Assembly: GCF_014467075.1 (NCBI RefSeq)
Contig: NZ_AP023027.1
Span: forward strand, 2,917,501-2,981,500
DNA from: Anaerostipes caccae L1-92
GTDB taxonomy: Bacteria > Bacillota > Clostridia > Lachnospirales > Lachnospiraceae
Direction of reading: 5' to 3'
Length of the DNA stretch: 64,000 nt
The position numbers were made by a program, and so were the translations under genes. This document shows, in pieces, positions 52,681 through 61,631 of the stretch. Positions within the stretch are counted from its first letter, which is position 1; each line of letters starts with the position of its first letter. The notes below the pieces were generated by a model that saw only the letters and a program-made list of their open reading frames with translations, had not been told where the DNA came from and searched no databases.

Positions 52681-53397
52681 TTATAAGCTCCCTCCTCTGT
52701 AATCTACACTCACTGTTCCAGTGCCTGTGAAAACAAGATAGTTATCTCCTTCACTAAGCCATATGTCAAATACCTTGCTCCTTCCCAAAGGAAGGCTATA
52801 TATCTTCTCGTTGTATGTCACCTGCATAGCTGCGCTGCACTCGATCACGGGCACGATCTTCTTTCTGCGCCCAGGAATATAGAGTTTATAGCTGCCGTTT
52901 ATCTTCAAATCCTTATACTCTCTCACAATCCCTGTTTCAAAATTGAAGTCGTCCCAGGTCCAGTCTTCCAGACTGCTATATTTTTCATACTTATATGGGT
53001 CAACCTCGCCTGACAGTGTGATCTTGCTCTCTGCCTTCTCCGACTTCTCAGAATCCAGTTTGAGGCGTCCTATGTAGTAGAACGCAGGATCACTGTCCAG
53101 GAAGATTTTAAACTTCTGGCCTACCAAATAATTTGCAATCTCGGAGACTTTAGAGTTCCAATCAAAGTAATCTTTGTCCAGCTGGTCAAACTCCATGGTG
53201 AGGGATCTTTGCTTGTATTTTACATCTCCCGGAGTCATTGCCTCAGTGAGATCCAGTGAGCCATCAGCTCCTGGTATGTCCTGCTCATACGTCTTTGCCT
53301 CCGGGAATCCAAGGGTGATCGACAACCACCCCAGATTCCAATCTCTAAGCGTATGCTTGCCACCAATTAATACGCCTAATGTTCCTCTATCTTCCAT
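52681..53397 (-). CDS. Distal tail protein (Dit)
   Basis: 238-residue tail-tip ring protein. The N-terminal part has the Dit pattern (LGVLIGGKHTLRDWNLGWL, IPGADGSLDLTEAMTPG). It links the tail tube to the baseplate hub. Its start overlaps the tape-measure stop (TAATG), and the next gene starts at its stop, the usual TMP-Dit-Tal order. Confidence 0.88.
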   Translation of the reverse strand: MEDRGTLGVLIGGKHTLRDWNLGWLSITLGFPEAKTYEQDIPGADGSLDLTEAMTPGDVKYKQRSLTMEFDQLDKDYFDWNSKVSEIANYLVGQKFKIFLDSDPAFYYIGRLKLDSEKSEKAESKITLSGEVDPYKYEKYSSLEDWTWDDFNFETGIVREYKDLKINGSYKLYIPGRRKKIVPVIECSAAMQVTYNEKIYSLPLGRSKVFDIWLSEGDNYLVFTGTGTVSVDYRGGSL

Positions 53398-56300
53398 TAC
53401 ACGCCTCCTCTTGCTTTTCTATCTGCCATGCTGTTCAATCGGCTATCCATAAATGGGGCCAGCGTCCTTGCCGCCTCTCGGCCCTCTATGTTTGTTACAA
53501 CTTCTATCTTTTCTGGCCCTGTGTATACCGTCTTCTCTATTGTCGTTGTACCTCCTCCGGCATAAACAACCTGTGGCTGCACACTGGCTGTGATCTTTCC
53601 CATCTGCTTTGATACCGCTGTCTGCATCCGACTTTGCAACTCCGGTATATTTAGCTTTGCTTTTGCAAAACGTGCCGCCATGGTATCCGCAACAGTTTCA
53701 ACCTGCCGATACAGTCTCGGTGCCTCTTTCTCCTGCCCCTTTTCCGCTCCCTGGATCGTAAACTTTCCGATCTGGGCGAATACACGAGATGGGGATTTTA
53801 TTTTCAGTTCTTTTTTTGCGGCTTTTACAATATCTTTGCAAAGCTTTTTCATGGCTTTGCTCAGATTCCGGGTTTCTCCGGTTATTCCAGCTGCCAAACC
53901 TTTAGCAACGTTAGCCCCGGCCTTTTTCATCTCGGCATTCAGATTATCTGTTTCTTTTTTTATTGCTGCTTGATATTCCTTATTAATCTTCTCAAAGTCG
54001 TCTTTAAAGAAGGACTCTGAAAAGCTTTCTGCCATGGATTGCTGTTTGTTCCACTTGTCCGTATAAGCTTTCTGCTCTGCCGCCGTAAGGGACTGGAACC
54101 AGGCCATATACTGTCGCCCTTCTTCCACATCCATGCCAAGGATACGCTGCATCATGGAATCAGGAATTTTGTTTTCCAAGGCTTTCAGGCGTTTCTGGTA
54201 GTCTTCTATGTCATAGAGGTTCTGGTCCAGATCATAAAGACTGCCGTAACTCTGTTGCTTGCTTGTAAGATTGTCCCGCAGGCTCTTGATCTCGTTGTAC
54301 TGTTCCTGGTACTTCTCTGAAAGCTCCTGGATCTTCTCCTCGGCAATCTTGGTCAGGCGGTCCGCTTCTTTCTCAAAGGCGGTATTATAGGCGTTTGCGG
54401 CCTTTTCTCCGGCCTCTTTTAGCTGCTTCTCCTTCTTTGCATTCGCAGCTTTAAGATCCTTTAACTCCTGTTTAAGCTTGGCTTTCTTTTTCTTATTTTC
54501 CTTTTTGTTGCCAAGCTTATCTATTCTTTTCTGCAGCTTTGCTTCGGCCTTTTCGCTTGCCTTTACCTGCTTGTTGTATGCCTGGTCAATGATCTGCTGC
54601 ACTGTCTCGCTTGACCGCTGTTTTGCGATGCTTAGGGAGTCGCTCAGACCACTCAAGAGATTACTTCCGATCTCGGAGTAATTGCCTTTATATGTAGCAT
54701 TCTTTGCCGCAGACAGTGCTGTAGAAATGACTCCTTGCATTTCTGCTACAAGCTCACTCTGCCCCTCTCTGACACCCTTTGCAATGCCTTTCGGGATCGT
54801 TTCACCTTTTAGGATTTTGAACATCTTCCCTGGTGACGGGATGCCTTTCTTCGCAGCGCCTATTGTTACATTTATCACCTTCATGGCTGCTTTTGCTGCT
54901 TTCCCGGCATTATCCGTCATTCCGGATGCTATACCAAGAGTAAGGAATTTTCCGATTGCATTTTTAAACAGAGTAGATGGAGAATGGATGCCAGCCTCTG
55001 CTTCTGCCGCTGCCTTGGCCTGCTGAATTACCTTCCGTGCCGCAGAAGAAACAACGCCGGAGTTCGCATTGATTCCGGAGGCGATTCCAGAGGAAATGTT
55101 CTTTCCGACACTATTGAATCCACCTGTGCTTACTTTCTTCGCTCCATTCACAGCACTCTGCGCCGCCGTCTTGATCTTTCCTTTGTTTGCAATCACGCCG
55201 CTGGCAGTTTTGCTTGAAAGCTCTTTTCCTTTTGCGGTAGCCTGCCCGTTCTTGGAAGAAATGCCAGAGACATATGCGCTGCTTAGCTTCGCTCCTGCCG
55301 CCTTGGCCTTAGAGGCACCGCCAGAAAATCCGCTTGCTGCAGAACTACTCACTTTTGCAGTTGCCGCCTTGGCCTTCCCTGCGCCCTTTGAAAGTTCATT
55401 CGTAAAAGAACTCTCTGTTTTTTTTCCCGCGCCTGAGTTATTCGTCGCTGGAATTTTTGAATTTTTCTTGATTGAATCGGTATTTTTCTTTGTTTCTCCG
55501 ACTGCCTTAGCCGATTCTGTTTTAAAAGGTTTAAAAGAAGATGAAGCCGCACCACTGTTGTCTACAGGCTTCACCTTCATATTTGTTTCTATTTTCTTTG
55601 CAGAGTCTCCTGTGCTTTTTGCTACGCCGTCAATAACGTTCTTTACACCAAAGGTGTCTGTTGATAATCCCTGACCGCTCATCATTTGAGTGACTGCATT
55701 GTCTACGCTGGTCTTTCCTTGCGCTACCTTTGTAGCCAACTCTGTAGGGATCTGTGCCCCTTGTAGTCCTGCCTTATCAACCGCTGCCTGGAAATCCATC
55801 AGATTTGCTAATGCTTTTGCTGCTTCTGCTGGCTTCATACTTCCAGAAGTAATTCCATTAGCCAAATATTCCGGTACCTGAATACCACCATTTTGTGCCT
55901 TTGCCTTTAAATCCTCAAAATTCACGAGATTCTTTACTGCTGATACCGAGGTCGGTACCGCATACTCACCCGACTGGATTCCCTCTGCAATACTGTTCGG
56001 AACTTGCACACCCTCAGATTTTGCCTTTTCAATCATGTCAGACCAGTTGATTCCATTTTTCAACTGTTGTGCTGCTGCCTTAAAGGAAATAGACCCGTCT
56101 GCCATACCCTGTGACAGATACTCCGGTATCTTCATTCCAGCTTCTTGCATCTTTGCAAGATCTTCGCTGTTTACCAGATCATCCAGCTTTATTAGCTGTT
56201 TTAGTTCTTTTCCGGTCGTCGGATTAGCATAGATACCATCCTGAATCCCTTTCCCAATGGATTCCGGTATTTTAGATGCTTTTATTCCTGCCTCTTTAGC

Positions 56301-58886
56301 AAGATTATCCAGGTTCGCCTTGAAATCATTGAAGTTTGTTTGCGCGGTAAATTTATCCGTCCATGTTCCCAACTCACCATATGCGGACTCCATGTTCTTT
56401 TTACTTTTATCTACAGCATCGTCTGCATCATCTAAAGCTTGATTATATCTATCCAGAGCAGCTCCTGCCTTCTGAAGTTCCAGATTCCCAGACCCAAGAC
56501 CATATTTATCCTTCAGTTTGTTAAACTTCTCTTGCGCTTTATCGCGCCTTCGCAACGCTTCTGTTTGATTATTGATTGCTTTTTCATGCTCTATTTCTGC
56601 CTCGGCAACCTTTTTCGCTGATTTTTCCATTCCAGCCTGATAAGCCTTTGCCATTGCTTGTTCTTTCAGAGCATCAATATTATTTTTTATTGCTTCTGTG
56701 GACTTATTTAACTTATCTCTCTCTGCGTCATACTTTAGCCCAAGTTCTGGCATGAGATCGTTCAGTTCTTTTACAACACTTTTTATCCTTGCCTTTGTCC
56801 CTGCGCTCTTATTTTCTACCTTTATTAACCTTTGTAGCTGGTTAAACAGGTTATCCGCTTCTACTCCCTGTGCTCTGGTAGATTCCACAGTTTTTTCATT
56901 CTCTTTGTGAAGTGACTTTATGGATGCTCCCATATCATCCTGTGCTTTCTTCACTCTTTCACAAGTCTTTCCAAACTTATCGGCTTCTGTCTCTGCCCGT
57001 GGAACAGTCAAGGCATATGCTGCAATCCCTGCTGTCAAGGCCCCTGCTGCCAGTACGACCATGCCGATGGGTCCACCAAGGGCAGTACATGCAGCATTAA
57101 AGGCTCCCGTTGCCGCTGTAGCAAGTGTAATCTTCCCCGTAAAAATTCCAACCACAGTCTGTAATGCTGTAAGTCCTCCCTGCTGTGCCACAAGAGTGAT
57201 TGCGTTCGCTTTTTCCAGAGCATTGAGTGCTTTTAATGCTGTCCCCAGTGCGCTTACACTTCCAGAAACGGCCTGTGCAGCTTTGTAGCCTTTAAGCACA
57301 ACCAAAAGACTTGTTGCTAACGGAAGTGCCGTCTGCATGTTCTCTCCTAGGAACTTCGCCGCAGATCCCAATACTTTCAGACCGCCACCTGCGACTGTCT
57401 TTGCCGCAGAGCCAAGATTTTTGACCGTGGTAATCGTCTCTTTCGGAATGATGGATTTAAGCCCGTGCGCTTCTATCTGGTCCGCCAGTCCTCCGATCGC
57501 ATCCGATGCCGCTGCCACTCCATCCGCAAGCGGTCCTTTGAGTTCATCTCCCACTGCAATTCCGAGCGCAGTAAACTTATTTCCAAGTATTTTGATCCGA
57601 CTTTCTAGCGTCTTGTACCGCTGCCCAGCTTCGTTCGTAAGGGCCTTATTTTCGTTCCACGCATTATTGCCGATCTTTAAGGCTTCTGTAAATGTCCCAG
57701 ATGCTCCCGCTGCTCTTAACAGTGCATCCCTCATACGGATATCGGAAAGCCCCATATCGTCCAGGACTTTTATTGCACTGCCGCCACTCTTATTTACCTT
57801 ATCCAAGCCTTGGATGAAGGAAATAATAGCTCCTGCTGCATCTTCTTTAAATGCCTTTTTGAACTGATCCGCCGTCATGCCAGACACTTTCGCAAAGTCG
57901 TTTAATTCGTCACCGCCCTTGGTAGTTGCAAGATTCATTTTCGACATTAGGGTAGAAAATGCCGTTCCACCAGCTTCTGCCTCGATCCCTACAGAAGATA
58001 ACGCCCCAGCAAAGGAAAGTATATCTGCTTCTGACATTCCAACCTGATGTCCAGCTCCTGCAAGTCTAAGAGCCATATCCGTAATCTCTTGCTCTGTTGT
58101 GGCCAGATTATTTCCTAAATCTACAATTACAGATCCCAGCCGTCCAAACTGCGTCTGTGGCATCCGTGTGATGTTTGCCAGCCTTGCCAGAGAGGTTGCC
58201 GCCGTATCTGCGGACATGTTCGTAGAATCTCCAAGCATAACCATGGTTTTAGAGAATCCTGCGATATTCTTCGTCTTAATGCCAAGCTGTCCGGCTGCCT
58301 CTGCTACCCCTGCGATCTCATTTGCAGAGGTTGGCATCTCTTTCGACATATTTAAAATGTCTTTTCGCATGATATTCAGTTCTTTATCCGTGGCATTTAC
58401 TGTCTTTTTTACACCAGCAAAAGCACTTTCAAACGAAATACTTGCTTTCAAAGATGCCGCACCGCCCGCAATAACTGCGGCTCCGGTTGCTTTCATTCCG
58501 GTAGATACCGCAGGTTTTATCTTGCTGGCAGCACCAGACCAATATTTCTCTGCATTTTCCGCACTTTTCTTCGCTTGTGCCTCCGTTTGCTTATAAGACC
58601 GCTTCTGTTCCTCTCCGGCCTTTTTCGTGCTCTGCGAGGCTTTCTCTCCGGCTTGCTTTGCGGCTGTTTCCGCTGTCTTCCCGGCTTTTTTTGCCGCCTG
58701 TTCTGTTGTTTTGCTTGCTTGTTTTACAGAGGTTTCTGCGGACTTTGCCGCCTGCTTGGTCGCAGTTTCTGCGGATTTCGCCGCTTTTTTCGTCTCTGTG
58801 TCCAGTGTTCTCGATAGTTGTTTGAGTTCTTTTTCGGCTTTTTCCGAATTTAACTCAACTTCGATTTCAATACTTCCGTCAGGCAT
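53397..58886 (-). CDS. Tape measure protein
   Basis: 1829-residue protein that sets tail length; at about 1.5 angstrom per residue it predicts a tail near 270 nm. The first 120 residues are a lysine/alanine-rich array (KQAAKSAETSVKQASKTTEQ) likely to form a coiled coil. A TP901-type core follows (about 130-480), then a hydrophobic segment (about 590-640). Residues about 860-1040 hold several 35-40-residue repeats with the pattern IPEYLxxGMxxG. The C-terminus is helical with further K/E-rich coiled coil. AAAGGAGAATAT precedes the start. Confidence 0.93.
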   Translation of the reverse strand: MPDGSIEIEVELNSEKAEKELKQLSRTLDTETKKAAKSAETATKQAAKSAETSVKQASKTTEQAAKKAGKTAETAAKQAGEKASQSTKKAGEEQKRSYKQTEAQAKKSAENAEKYWSGAASKIKPAVSTGMKATGAAVIAGGAASLKASISFESAFAGVKKTVNATDKELNIMRKDILNMSKEMPTSANEIAGVAEAAGQLGIKTKNIAGFSKTMVMLGDSTNMSADTAATSLARLANITRMPQTQFGRLGSVIVDLGNNLATTEQEITDMALRLAGAGHQVGMSEADILSFAGALSSVGIEAEAGGTAFSTLMSKMNLATTKGGDELNDFAKVSGMTADQFKKAFKEDAAGAIISFIQGLDKVNKSGGSAIKVLDDMGLSDIRMRDALLRAAGASGTFTEALKIGNNAWNENKALTNEAGQRYKTLESRIKILGNKFTALGIAVGDELKGPLADGVAAASDAIGGLADQIEAHGLKSIIPKETITTVKNLGSAAKTVAGGGLKVLGSAAKFLGENMQTALPLATSLLVVLKGYKAAQAVSGSVSALGTALKALNALEKANAITLVAQQGGLTALQTVVGIFTGKITLATAATGAFNAACTALGGPIGMVVLAAGALTAGIAAYALTVPRAETEADKFGKTCERVKKAQDDMGASIKSLHKENEKTVESTRAQGVEADNLFNQLQRLIKVENKSAGTKARIKSVVKELNDLMPELGLKYDAERDKLNKSTEAIKNNIDALKEQAMAKAYQAGMEKSAKKVAEAEIEHEKAINNQTEALRRRDKAQEKFNKLKDKYGLGSGNLELQKAGAALDRYNQALDDADDAVDKSKKNMESAYGELGTWTDKFTAQTNFNDFKANLDNLAKEAGIKASKIPESIGKGIQDGIYANPTTGKELKQLIKLDDLVNSEDLAKMQEAGMKIPEYLSQGMADGSISFKAAAQQLKNGINWSDMIEKAKSEGVQVPNSIAEGIQSGEYAVPTSVSAVKNLVNFEDLKAKAQNGGIQVPEYLANGITSGSMKPAEAAKALANLMDFQAAVDKAGLQGAQIPTELATKVAQGKTSVDNAVTQMMSGQGLSTDTFGVKNVIDGVAKSTGDSAKKIETNMKVKPVDNSGAASSSFKPFKTESAKAVGETKKNTDSIKKNSKIPATNNSGAGKKTESSFTNELSKGAGKAKAATAKVSSSAASGFSGGASKAKAAGAKLSSAYVSGISSKNGQATAKGKELSSKTASGVIANKGKIKTAAQSAVNGAKKVSTGGFNSVGKNISSGIASGINANSGVVSSAARKVIQQAKAAAEAEAGIHSPSTLFKNAIGKFLTLGIASGMTDNAGKAAKAAMKVINVTIGAAKKGIPSPGKMFKILKGETIPKGIAKGVREGQSELVAEMQGVISTALSAAKNATYKGNYSEIGSNLLSGLSDSLSIAKQRSSETVQQIIDQAYNKQVKASEKAEAKLQKRIDKLGNKKENKKKKAKLKQELKDLKAANAKKEKQLKEAGEKAANAYNTAFEKEADRLTKIAEEKIQELSEKYQEQYNEIKSLRDNLTSKQQSYGSLYDLDQNLYDIEDYQKRLKALENKIPDSMMQRILGMDVEEGRQYMAWFQSLTAAEQKAYTDKWNKQQSMAESFSESFFKDDFEKINKEYQAAIKKETDNLNAEMKKAGANVAKGLAAGITGETRNLSKAMKKLCKDIVKAAKKELKIKSPSRVFAQIGKFTIQGAEKGQEKEAPRLYRQVETVADTMAARFAKAKLNIPELQSRMQTAVSKQMGKITASVQPQVVYAGGGTTTIEKTVYTGPEKIEVVTNIEGREAARTLAPFMDSRLNSMADRKARGGV

Positions 58887-58993
58887 ATATTCTCCTTTCT
58901 TTTTTGCCTGCGTCTGTCTTCTATGTTCACGTCTCTATCTTCCTGGGCGTAGAGTTCCGCTCCCCTGCAACCTCTGTGTTACAGTGTTTTTAT

Positions 58994-59659
58994 TTATAAA
59001 ATATTGCTTAGGTCCCCACCGCTCAAAAGGGCCTGCGTAACCTCTTCTTCCAACATCCTGTCTTCTTCGGACACATTCTCCGGTAGCTTATATATTTCTT
59101 TCATCTTCTTATAGAACTTTTTCTGTTCCTTATCCATACCTGCGGTATCTGCTGCCCGGTATCCCATCACTTTCGATATTAAGCAGTCTTCTTTTAATCC
59201 GGCGAACATGGCCGAGAACTTCCACCAGTGCAATTCGACAGCGTTCAGATCTATGCCGTACTGTTCCATAAATGCAGCATAGATATAATCCGCATCATGA
59301 GTAAAGCTATAAATCTGATCCTGTTTCTTTCCTTTTCCGGACTGCTTCTGTTCTTCTGTTTTCCCGCACTGATAAAACCACAACATTTGTGAAATGGCTC
59401 CGTCAAGGTCCTCCGGTATCTCTGGATAATACAAAACCAGGCCGCTATTGTATTTCGCAAGCAGCCTGGCTTTTTTCTCGTCTCCATCAAACTCCGGGAT
59501 ATTCAGAATATCTTCCACAAAAAACCGCTGTTCTTCCGTGATGTTTTTATCCTGTATCATCTCCTCAAAACGGATCGACACTCGGAAGTCTGTATTGATC
59601 TTATGTTCCTGACCAGCCACCAGAACGGTTTCCGGCAGCTGATCCGTCAGAATATTCAT
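58994..59659 (-). CDS. Phage Gp15-family tail assembly protein
   Basis: 221 residues matching the Gp15 family (FRVSIRFEEMIQDKNITEEQ, YYPEIPEDLDGAISQMLWFY, WKFSAMFAGLKEDC). In these phages it lies directly upstream of the tape measure, in the position of the tail assembly chaperone. Its ATG overlaps the stop of the truncated gene upstream (TAATG). 107 bases without a gene separate it from the tape measure. Confidence 0.87.
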   Translation of the reverse strand: MNILTDQLPETVLVAGQEHKINTDFRVSIRFEEMIQDKNITEEQRFFVEDILNIPEFDGDEKKARLLAKYNSGLVLYYPEIPEDLDGAISQMLWFYQCGKTEEQKQSGKGKKQDQIYSFTHDADYIYAAFMEQYGIDLNAVELHWWKFSAMFAGLKEDCLISKVMGYRAADTAGMDKEQKKFYKKMKEIYKLPENVSEEDRMLEEEVTQALLSGGDLSNIL

Positions 59660-59721
59660 TAGTCACCTGCCATGGACTGGACAAGTTTATTATAAGATTC
59701 CACCTGTGCCTCTCGCAGGTT
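59659..59721 (-). pseudogene. C-terminal remnant of a tail gene cut by the inserted element
   Basis: About 20 codons read NLREAQVESYNKLVQSMAGD and stop, overlapping the Gp15 start exactly as intact phage genes do. Directly upstream the frame hits a TAG at 59722-59724 and the sequence changes character. The rest of the gene is missing, marking the insertion or deletion point. Confidence 0.72.
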
Positions 59722-59747
59722 CTATTGCCCTTACAAAATTGATACAA

Positions 59748-59836
59748 TCGAACCATTGCACCAATGAACGGTATGCATAGGGTGCATTTGAAACCCCTTG
59801 AACGATTTGCACAGGGTGCATTATTGAACGATTAAC
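59748..59836. repeat. Iterated GAAC...TGCAC motifs at the element junction
   Basis: The gene-free 150 bases after the junction contain TGAACGGTATGCATAGGG and TGAACGATTTGCACAGGG, each followed by TGCATT, at 59765 and 59799. Shorter forms occur at 59749 (CGAACCATTGCACC) and 59825 (TGAACGATTAAC). They could be recombinase sites or operators. Confidence 0.5.
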
Positions 59837-59872
59837 TTGTGCGACCATACAAGAGGCCTCCTTTTCCAAAAA

Positions 59873-60070
59873 TTATTTTTTAATAATTTTCAAAGCTGCT
59901 TTGGCCATTTTAGGACCAAACTTTTTGATGGCAAATCCTAAACCAGCTAGCCCAACTGCAGCAGCTCCCGTATTTGCAGCTTTTTGGTGCTTAGGGCACA
60001 AACCAGTTACGTTATTTTTATCAGTGATTGTTCTACCACATACTTTACATTTTTTTAGATTCTCACTCAT
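59873..60070 (-). CDS. Small zinc-ribbon protein with glycine-rich hydrophobic helix
   Basis: 65 residues from the ATG at 60070, 9 bases after GGAGG; it overlaps the upstream gene by 8 bases. Four possible zinc ligands (CKVCG ... LCPKH) are followed by a glycine/alanine-rich hydrophobic stretch (TGAAAVGLAGLGFAI) and a lysine-rich amphipathic end. The end could insert into membranes. It is the last gene of the DUF262 operon. Function unknown; a small effector is possible. Confidence 0.6.
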   Translation of the reverse strand: MSENLKKCKVCGRTITDKNNVTGLCPKHQKAANTGAAAVGLAGLGFAIKKFGPKMAKAALKIIKK

Positions 60071-61193
60071 TATTTCCATCCTCCACGGATACTACATATA
60101 TCTCTTGATTGTTATAATCCTTCGTTTCAAGTTCCAATTGCTTCATGCTTGATTCTATTGCTGGTTTCATCTCTTTAGAAAACTTATACCAACAATCAAC
60201 ATTCTCATTGTTATACGGAAAATAGTCCTGCATTAGAGTTGCTGCAGATAATCCCTTTCTGGTTATTGGTTTTTCTATAAAATCAAGCATTGTATGGTTG
60301 AATTGCTGTAAAATAGTTTTGGCTGTTTTGCTTTCCCCCAAATACTCTAATATTTGCATCCTCACTCCTACATATTTGGTTGCAATCTGTAAGTCATCAG
60401 AAATATAACTCATATATGTATTAATTTGTTTTCCAAATCCTAAGAATGGTATATTAACTCTTTTAGCAAAGCTTTTTGATGTTGTTTCAATATCACGATA
60501 AACAGAATTCAAAGCTGAACGAATTTTGCCATCAGCCTCTTTAAGCATTTGTACTCTTTCAGTTTCAGACTCTTTAGTAGCTGCCTCAAGGACAAGAGAT
60601 CGAGCATCTAAAAATGGAACAATAATATCTCTGTCACGATCTCTTTCAATTTGATATGTCTGAAATTCTTCGATATCTGACAACTTGGCATAAATCTGCC
60701 TCATCTGTAGCTGATTACCTATACTGCGCATAGTTTCGATATTAGCAGGACTATTAAGTGCCTTTTTTAGTGTAATATCTTTTACTCGAACTCCATTCTC
60801 GTCAAGTATTACTGCTCTCATGTTTCCATCTACTTGCTTTGATTCACCAACAGAGTATACTCCTTTTTTCAATTTACTTCGTACATCTGAAGGCAAGCTC
60901 TCGAAATCCGGCAACAATGTAACATTTCCGTTTATAATAATATCTGCTTTATTTATTGCCTCGCCTATTAAATTTAAATCTGAAAAGGGTAAATCCGTTA
61001 TTACTTGTAGTCCATCTGACTCACGAATAGCAAGGGACATTTTTTGAACATATCCATCAAAGAAATTACTCATCTCTGATATGTTTCTACCATAAATATC
61101 TGCGTCAGTTTTAAATATTACAAGCGGCTTTCTTTCAGCTATAATCTTATGTGGAATATTTTCCAATTCATCTTTTTTATCATTTTCATTCAT
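60063..61193 (-). CDS. Unknown protein of the DUF262 operon
   Basis: 376 residues from the ATG at 61193, 8 bases after GGAGA; an upstream ATG at 61223 has no ribosome site. The protein is soluble. The first 150 residues look alpha/beta (LVIFKTDADIYGRNI, DIIINGNVTLLPDF). The remainder is mainly helical with charged coiled-coil-like stretches (SDIEEFQTYQIERDRDRDI, ETERVQMLKEADGKI). I recognise no family or catalytic motif. Its place between DUF6508 and the zinc-ribbon gene suggests a shared job. Confidence 0.65.
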   Translation of the reverse strand: MNENDKKDELENIPHKIIAERKPLVIFKTDADIYGRNISEMSNFFDGYVQKMSLAIRESDGLQVITDLPFSDLNLIGEAINKADIIINGNVTLLPDFESLPSDVRSKLKKGVYSVGESKQVDGNMRAVILDENGVRVKDITLKKALNSPANIETMRSIGNQLQMRQIYAKLSDIEEFQTYQIERDRDRDIIVPFLDARSLVLEAATKESETERVQMLKEADGKIRSALNSVYRDIETTSKSFAKRVNIPFLGFGKQINTYMSYISDDLQIATKYVGVRMQILEYLGESKTAKTILQQFNHTMLDFIEKPITRKGLSAATLMQDYFPYNNENVDCWYKFSKEMKPAIESSMKQLELETKDYNNQEIYVVSVEDGNNE

Positions 61194-61209
61194 AGAATAT
61201 TTCTCCACA

Positions 61210-61614
61210 TTAATTAAGTTCATTTAGTCTTTTGAGCCATTTTGCAATAGTTCCGTCTTTAAAAAGAGATAATAAAGCACCGTCACAAAATCTTTCTGCT
61301 CTTACAGCTCCTACAAGTAATGCCATTACACATTTTCCATCCAAATCATCTACTAATGCATCAGTCATAGATTTTGATTCCCATTTGATTCCATTCTCAT
61401 TAAGAATATCTGAATAATGATTCAATTTCATTTCTGGATGCTTATCAATAAATGAATAAAGATCGTCAATAAACTGATGCACCATTTTTGAGTAATTCAC
61501 ATATGGCATTTGGATAGGATGCTCAGATGTTCCATCATTTTCTTTATCAATTACCCAGTCACCTATACCATCACTTGATAACAACGGTAAGTACTTTATT
61601 AAACTCTCATACAC
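61210..61614 (-). CDS. DUF6508-like protein
   Basis: 134 residues. The end CVMALLVGAVRAERFCDGALLSLFKDGTIAKWLKRL (residues about 94-129) matches what I recall of DUF6508 proteins, which are of unknown function and often found in accessory DNA. It follows the DUF262 gene by 17 bases and overlaps no neighbour with its preferred start. No catalytic motif can be claimed. Confidence 0.65.
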   Translation of the reverse strand: MYESLIKYLPLLSSDGIGDWVIDKENDGTSEHPIQMPYVNYSKMVHQFIDDLYSFIDKHPEMKLNHYSDILNENGIKWESKSMTDALVDDLDGKCVMALLVGAVRAERFCDGALLSLFKDGTIAKWLKRLNELN

Positions 61615-61631
61615 AATTTATCACCCTTTCA

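Larger units (their letters stand above)
44642..59721 (-). mobile_element. Partial siphophage-type prophage: tail, lysis and accessory genes
   Basis: In transcription order from the right: tail-protein remnant, Gp15, tape measure, Dit, tail endopeptidase/collar protein, fibre-like protein, two small proteins, holin, amidase, Rha and a group of small accessory genes. No terminase, portal, capsid, integrase, repressor or replication gene is visible. The left edge is between the last small gene and the CRISPR-like repeats. The right edge is a gene cut at 59721 by another element, so the head genes may continue beyond that insertion. Confidence 0.85.

Noticed and set aside
53590..58825. Many long plus-strand reading frames opposite the tape measure gene
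   Set aside because: They are antisense shadows of a strongly biased coding frame, with no ribosome sites and low-complexity products.
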